From DATLGB01 sp038258425 (GTDB lineage: Bacteria > Actinomycetota > Thermoleophilia > Solirubrobacterales > Solirubrobacteraceae), in NCBI GenBank assembly GCA_038258425.1, contig JBBSPV010000032.1:1-44566 (forward strand): a DNA stretch of 44,566 bases. The letters run 5' to 3'. The position numbers and the translations under genes were made by a program. Each line of letters begins with the position of its first letter. Position 1 is the first letter of the stretch. Positions 42,257 through 44,566 of this stretch are shown in pieces. Under the pieces are notes generated by a model. The model had not been told where the DNA came from. It was given only the letters and a program-made list of their open reading frames with translations, and searched no databases.

Positions 42257-43029
42257 GTGGACTGTTCCTTCGACGACGATGAGGAGCCCTCTTCCAGCGC
42301 GGGCGCGTCGGGCGCCGAGCCCGAGCCGAGCTCGGCCTTCATCTTCTCGAGCTCGGAGTCGACCTCGCCGCCCGTGGAGAGCTGCGCGAGCTGGCGGTCG
42401 ATGTCGTCCTGGCCGTCGCCGAGCGTCAGGGCGTCGTCGAAGGCCCCCGAGGCCTCGAGCTCGTCCATCGCGTTGGCGCGGGCGCGCATGTTCTCCGTCT
42501 TGTCCGAGGCGCGCTGCATGGCCAGCCCGACGTCGGCCATCTCCTCGCCGACGCCCGTCGCCGCCTCCGAGATCCGCACGGAGGCCTCCGCGGCGGAGTA
42601 CTGCGCCTTGATGACCTCCTTCTTGGTCCGGAACTGCTCGAGCTTGCCGCGCAGCTTCTGCTCCTTGTCGATGAGCTGCTGCTGCTGGGACTCGAGCTCG
42701 GTGACCTGGCCGTCGAGGCTCTGGAGCTCCGTCTGCGCGAACTGCTTGCGCTCGAGCGCCGTGCGGGCGAGCTCCTCGTTGCCCTGGGCGAGCGCCTGGC
42801 GGGCCTGCGTGTCGAGCTTGACCACCTGCTGCTCGAGCTTGGAGGCCTGCAGCTGCAGCCGCTTCTTGGAGGTGACGACGTCAGCGATGCCCTTCTTGAC
42901 GTCTTGCAGGAGCTCCATCTGCCGCTGGTAGGAGTACTCGAGCGTCTCGCCCGGATCCTCCGCGCGGTCGAGCAGCTTGGAGATCTTCGCCTTGATCACC
43001 GTGGACATCCGTCCGGTTACGCCGGGCAC
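42253..43029 (-). CDS. pspA: PspA/IM30 (Vipp1) family membrane-repair protein
   Basis: 258 aa, largely coiled coil. N-terminal amphipathic helix GVTGRMSTVIKAKISKLLDR, then the conserved AEDPGETL and long helices to about 190; the tail is acidic and Ser-rich. ESCRT-III-like PspA oligomers bind stressed membranes and limit proton leakage. I chose the GTG at 43029: an AGGAGG lies 5 nt upstream, and it restores the N-terminal helix in register with classical PspA. The ATG at 43008 would delete half that helix. Operon pspA-pspAA-secreted protein; TAGGCT at 43070-43065 gives a leader of about 30 nt. Confidence 0.92.
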   Translation of the reverse strand: MPGVTGRMSTVIKAKISKLLDRAEDPGETLEYSYQRQMELLQDVKKGIADVVTSKKRLQLQASKLEQQVVKLDTQARQALAQGNEELARTALERKQFAQTELQSLDGQVTELESQQQQLIDKEQKLRGKLEQFRTKKEVIKAQYSAAEASVRISEAATGVGEEMADVGLAMQRASDKTENMRARANAMDELEASGAFDDALTLGDGQDDIDRQLAQLSTGGEVDSELEKMKAELGSGSAPDAPALEEGSSSSSKEQST

Positions 43030-43034
43030 CGCTT

Positions 43035-43040
43035 CCTCCT
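43035..43040 (-). promoter_or_regulatory. Shine-Dalgarno deciding the pspA start
   Basis: AGGAGG on the minus strand, 5 nt before the GTG at 43029 and 26 nt before the alternative ATG at 43008. This favours the GTG. Confidence 0.7.
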
Positions 43041-43064
43041 GAGTCGCAAGCACATGCTCAGGGC

Positions 43065-43070
43065 AGCCTA
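43065..43070 (-). promoter_or_regulatory. -10-like TAGGCT for the pspA operon
   Basis: TAGGCT on the minus strand, 35 nt before the pspA GTG. Unlike many genes here, it precedes a real leader with a ribosome binding site. No sigma-54 type -24/-12 pattern is visible. Confidence 0.4.
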
Positions 43071-43174
43071 CCCGTCAGGGAACCCCGCCCCGTCGCGGAT
43101 TCCCGCTGAAGTCCACGCGAGCCGGTGCGCCGGCGGGCGGGAGGGTGAGCCCGCTCGGAGGCCGCGGCCGGGTC

Positions 43175-43203
43175 GAGGCAGCGCGGTCGCCCCGCGCTGC
43201 CTC
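43175..43203 (-). terminator. strong hairpin after the NlpC/P60 gene
   Basis: GAGGCAGCGCGG and CCGCGCTGCCTC form a perfect 12-bp stem with a 5-nt loop, 22 bp after the stop codon. No U tract. It is the best hairpin in the window and separates the hydrolase from pspA. Confidence 0.65.
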
Positions 43204-43224
43204 CGGCACCCCCCGGGGCTGGAC

Positions 43225-43788
43225 CTAGAGGCCCTTCGGGTGACGGACCTTGAAGCCCGCGTGCCGGCGCAGCTTGGAGCGCCAGCGCGGGCCCTTGCCG
43301 CTCGACACGCGCTCGCCGGCGGCGGAGGTGTCCAGGCGCAGGCCGGCGATGACCGCGTAGGCATGGCCCGGGTTCGTGTAGACGGTGATCCACTTGCCGC
43401 GCTTGGCGCGGCCCCAGCGCATGAAGCTCGAGGAGTCCAGCGGGGAGCGCAGCAGCCCGCCGCCCTTGAGCGCGTAGGAGACGGTCCCGGAGCAGTCGTA
43501 CCCCGAATCCTTGAAGCTCCGGCCGTGCCCACCGCCGTAGACGTATGGCTTGCCGACGATCGTGTTGGCGGCCCAGACGGCGTTCTGGACGGCGACCGGG
43601 GCGTCGGCGGGCGCGGCCGCGAGGCCGTTGGACAGGCGCTTGGCCTTCACCCCCGGGACGGTGAGCTCGGCGGGCGCAGCCGGGTCGACGCCGTACTCGA
43701 CGCCGCCGGTGATGTCGTCGGCCTGCGCGGTGGCGGGCACGGCGAGCGCGAACAGCATGGCAATGAACAGCAGGGCGTAGGCCCGCAA
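43225..43788 (-). CDS. secreted NlpC/P60-fold peptidoglycan hydrolase
   Basis: 187 aa. Signal peptide (ALLFIAMLFALAVPATAQA) and an NlpC/P60-like catalytic domain: Cys in SGYDCSGTVSYAL, His in NPGHAYAVIAG, with PYVYGGGHG before the nucleophile. It probably cleaves peptidoglycan stem peptides. The third catalytic residue is not evident, and the C-terminal region is basic, so substrate or activity may be altered. The TTG start is preceded by AGAGAAGG. It is directly downstream of a c-di-AMP riboswitch, a known regulatory arrangement for actinobacterial wall hydrolases. Confidence 0.85.
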   Translation of the reverse strand: MRAYALLFIAMLFALAVPATAQADDITGGVEYGVDPAAPAELTVPGVKAKRLSNGLAAAPADAPVAVQNAVWAANTIVGKPYVYGGGHGRSFKDSGYDCSGTVSYALKGGGLLRSPLDSSSFMRWGRAKRGKWITVYTNPGHAYAVIAGLRLDTSAAGERVSSGKGPRWRSKLRRHAGFKVRHPKGL

Positions 43789-43802
43789 AACAACCTTCTC
43801 TT

Positions 43803-43932
43803 TCGTCGGCCTGCGGGGTTAGCTGACGGGCTGCCGCTGAAAGAGCCTGCGGCCTGCGGTCATCGACCGCGGTTCGCCCCAACGTCCTGGGTCCCCCGTT
43901 CTCCGGCTCCCTGCCGGAGATTCGGCGTCTGC
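43803..43932 (-). promoter_or_regulatory. c-di-AMP (ydaO/yuaA-type) riboswitch
   Basis: On the minus strand the conserved blocks appear in order: GCCGAATC, GGGGGACCCA (43897-43888), GGGGCGAA and CCGTCAGCTAACCCCG (43830-43815), closed by GCC/GGC in the P1 region. This is the consensus of the ydaO/yuaA class. The aptamer ends about 15 nt before the TTG start of the hydrolase gene, leaving room only for its ribosome binding site, so control of translation start is more likely than a terminator switch. In known examples c-di-AMP lowers expression. Confidence 0.88.
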
Positions 43933-43980
43933 TGGGGCGGCAACGTAGCAGGCGCAACGGATCGTGCACCTCGCGGCCGC

Positions 43981-43986
43981 TAGCGT
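43981..43986 (+). promoter_or_regulatory. -10-like TAGCGT for the CWB2 lipoprotein
   Basis: TAGCGT ends 7 nt before the ATG at 43994, another leaderless-type spacing. Confidence 0.45.
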
Positions 43987-43993
43987 CGCGCTC

Positions 43994-44566
43994 ATGAGGC
44001 GCCGTCTGACGTGGCCGGCCGCGGTGCTCGCCGCGGTCCTCGCGGGGTGCGGCGGAGGCGGTGGCTCGGACCCCGCGCGCTCGGGGGAAGGGGTCCCGGG
44101 CCTCGCTCCCCAGCCGACCCCCGGCGCGGCCCAAGCGGCGCCCTCGCCGTCCGCCGCCCAGGCCGCGGCGACCGGCCTGGCGGTGACCAAGAACACCTCG
44201 CGAGTGGGCGGCGCCAACCCCGTCGCCAACGCCGCCGCGGTCGCCCGCGCCGTCTACCCATCGCGCGCGCCCGACCTGCGCCCGGCCGTCGTCTCCGTCG
44301 CCGACGCCGGCGACTGGCGGGGCGCGATCTCGGCCGCCCAGCTCATGGCCCGGCCCCTGCGCGCCCCCGTCCTGCTCTCGCGCGGCGGCAAGCTGCCGGG
44401 GGCGACGCGGGCCGCGCTCACCGCCCTCGCGCCGACCGGAGCGCGGGAGGCGCGCGGCGTCCGGCTCGTCCGGGTCGGCCGCGACGTCCCGGGCGCGGCC
44501 GGGCTGCGCTCGGTCACCGCCGGGGGCGACCCGGCCGAGGCGGCCGCCGCCGTCGACGCGCTCGCG
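43994..44566 (+). CDS. lipoprotein with cell-wall-binding repeat 2 (CWB2)-like domain (3' end beyond window)
   Basis: 191 codons visible, open at the right edge. Lipoprotein signal MRRRLTWPAAVLAAVLAG followed by CGGGGGS, then a Pro/Ala/Ser linker of about 40 residues. NTSRVGGANPVANAAAVA and the later APVLLSRGGKLPGATRAAL match the putative cell-wall-binding repeat 2 module (Clostridial Cwp-type, also frequent in Thermoleophilia lipoproteins). It is divergent from the riboswitch-controlled hydrolase with a 205-bp gap that holds the riboswitch. The function is likely attachment to cell-wall polymers. Confidence 0.8.
   Translation, partial: MRRRLTWPAAVLAAVLAGCGGGGGSDPARSGEGVPGLAPQPTPGAAQAAPSPSAAQAAATGLAVTKNTSRVGGANPVANAAAVARAVYPSRAPDLRPAVVSVADAGDWRGAISAAQLMARPLRAPVLLSRGGKLPGATRAALTALAPTGAREARGVRLVRVGRDVPGAAGLRSVTAGGDPAEAAAAVDALA

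Noticed and set aside
43029..43053. pspA start at the GTG of 43053
   Set aside because: It overlaps the Shine-Dalgarno and adds residues with no match to PspA; the GTG at 43029 fits the helix and the ribosome site.

Overview
The window is very GC-rich, gene-dense bacterial chromosome. Third codon positions are almost always G or C, so nearly every gene has a long shadow frame on the other strand. The gene families (SARP/BTAD regulator, MarP-type CvpA-protease, PspA with PspAA and PspAB partners, a cell-wall-binding-repeat-2 lipoprotein, a c-di-AMP riboswitch before an NlpC/P60 hydrolase, and a lysA-hom-thrC-thrB operon) point to a free-living actinobacterium. Thermoleophilia (Solirubrobacterales-like) is my best guess; this is inference from family resemblance, not a database result. 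I see no tRNA, rRNA, prophage, insertion sequence or CRISPR array.

Layout. 1-2.0 kb: 5' part of an AddB-like DNA-repair helicase gene (minus strand, runs off the left edge). 2.1-5.1 kb: small protein, SARP-type regulator and methyltransferase (plus). 5.1-9.7 kb: minus-strand run marP, topB, SDR oxidoreductase, cupin. 9.7-11.5 kb: class B penicillin-binding protein, divergent from marP. 11.5-12.0 kb: gene-free stretch with a four-copy 73-76 bp tandem repeat and then a palindromic TetR operator. 12.0-13.7 kb: TetR plus Fsr-like MFS exporter. 13.7-15.1 kb: lipoprotein, SRPBCC and zinc-ribbon genes (minus). 15.3-17.4 kb: FHA protein, orphan ParA, dienelactone hydrolase. 17.7-20.6 kb: MDR oxidoreductase and MocR regulator, the latter diverging from a PNPOx-fold flavoprotein. 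20.6-21.4 kb: L,D-transpeptidase. 21.5-25.9 kb: threonine/lysine operon lysA-hom-thrC-thrB. 25.9-28.8 kb: alpha/beta hydrolase and DsbA-like protein, colliding with a degenerate GAF/HD-GYP gene. 28.9-33.4 kb: lgt, GNAT, dps, class III ADH, M23 peptidase. 33.5-37.4 kb: MMPL transporter with a coupled membrane protein, and htpX. 37.5-40.6 kb: ABC exporter and gluconokinase. 40.7-44.6 kb: pspAB, an acetyltransferase remnant, a pspA-pspAA-secreted protein operon, an NlpC/P60 hydrolase behind a c-di-AMP riboswitch, and a CWB2 lipoprotein cut by the right edge.

Themes. Much of the window maintains the cell envelope: MarP, PBP, L,D-transpeptidase, Lgt, M23 peptidase, HtpX, PspA set, c-di-AMP-controlled hydrolase and CWB2 lipoprotein. 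Many genes on both strands have a TAnnnT -10-like hexamer 6-11 nt before the start codon, suggesting widespread leaderless or near-leaderless transcription. Two divergent pairs (MocR/PNPOx and lysA/hydrolase) have only 6 and 16 bp between start codons, so their control elements must lie inside the coding ends. Most convergent junctions carry a perfect or near-perfect GC hairpin. The least explained element is the tandem repeat at 11.6-11.9 kb, built from alternating A-B-A-B units with nested inverted repeats.
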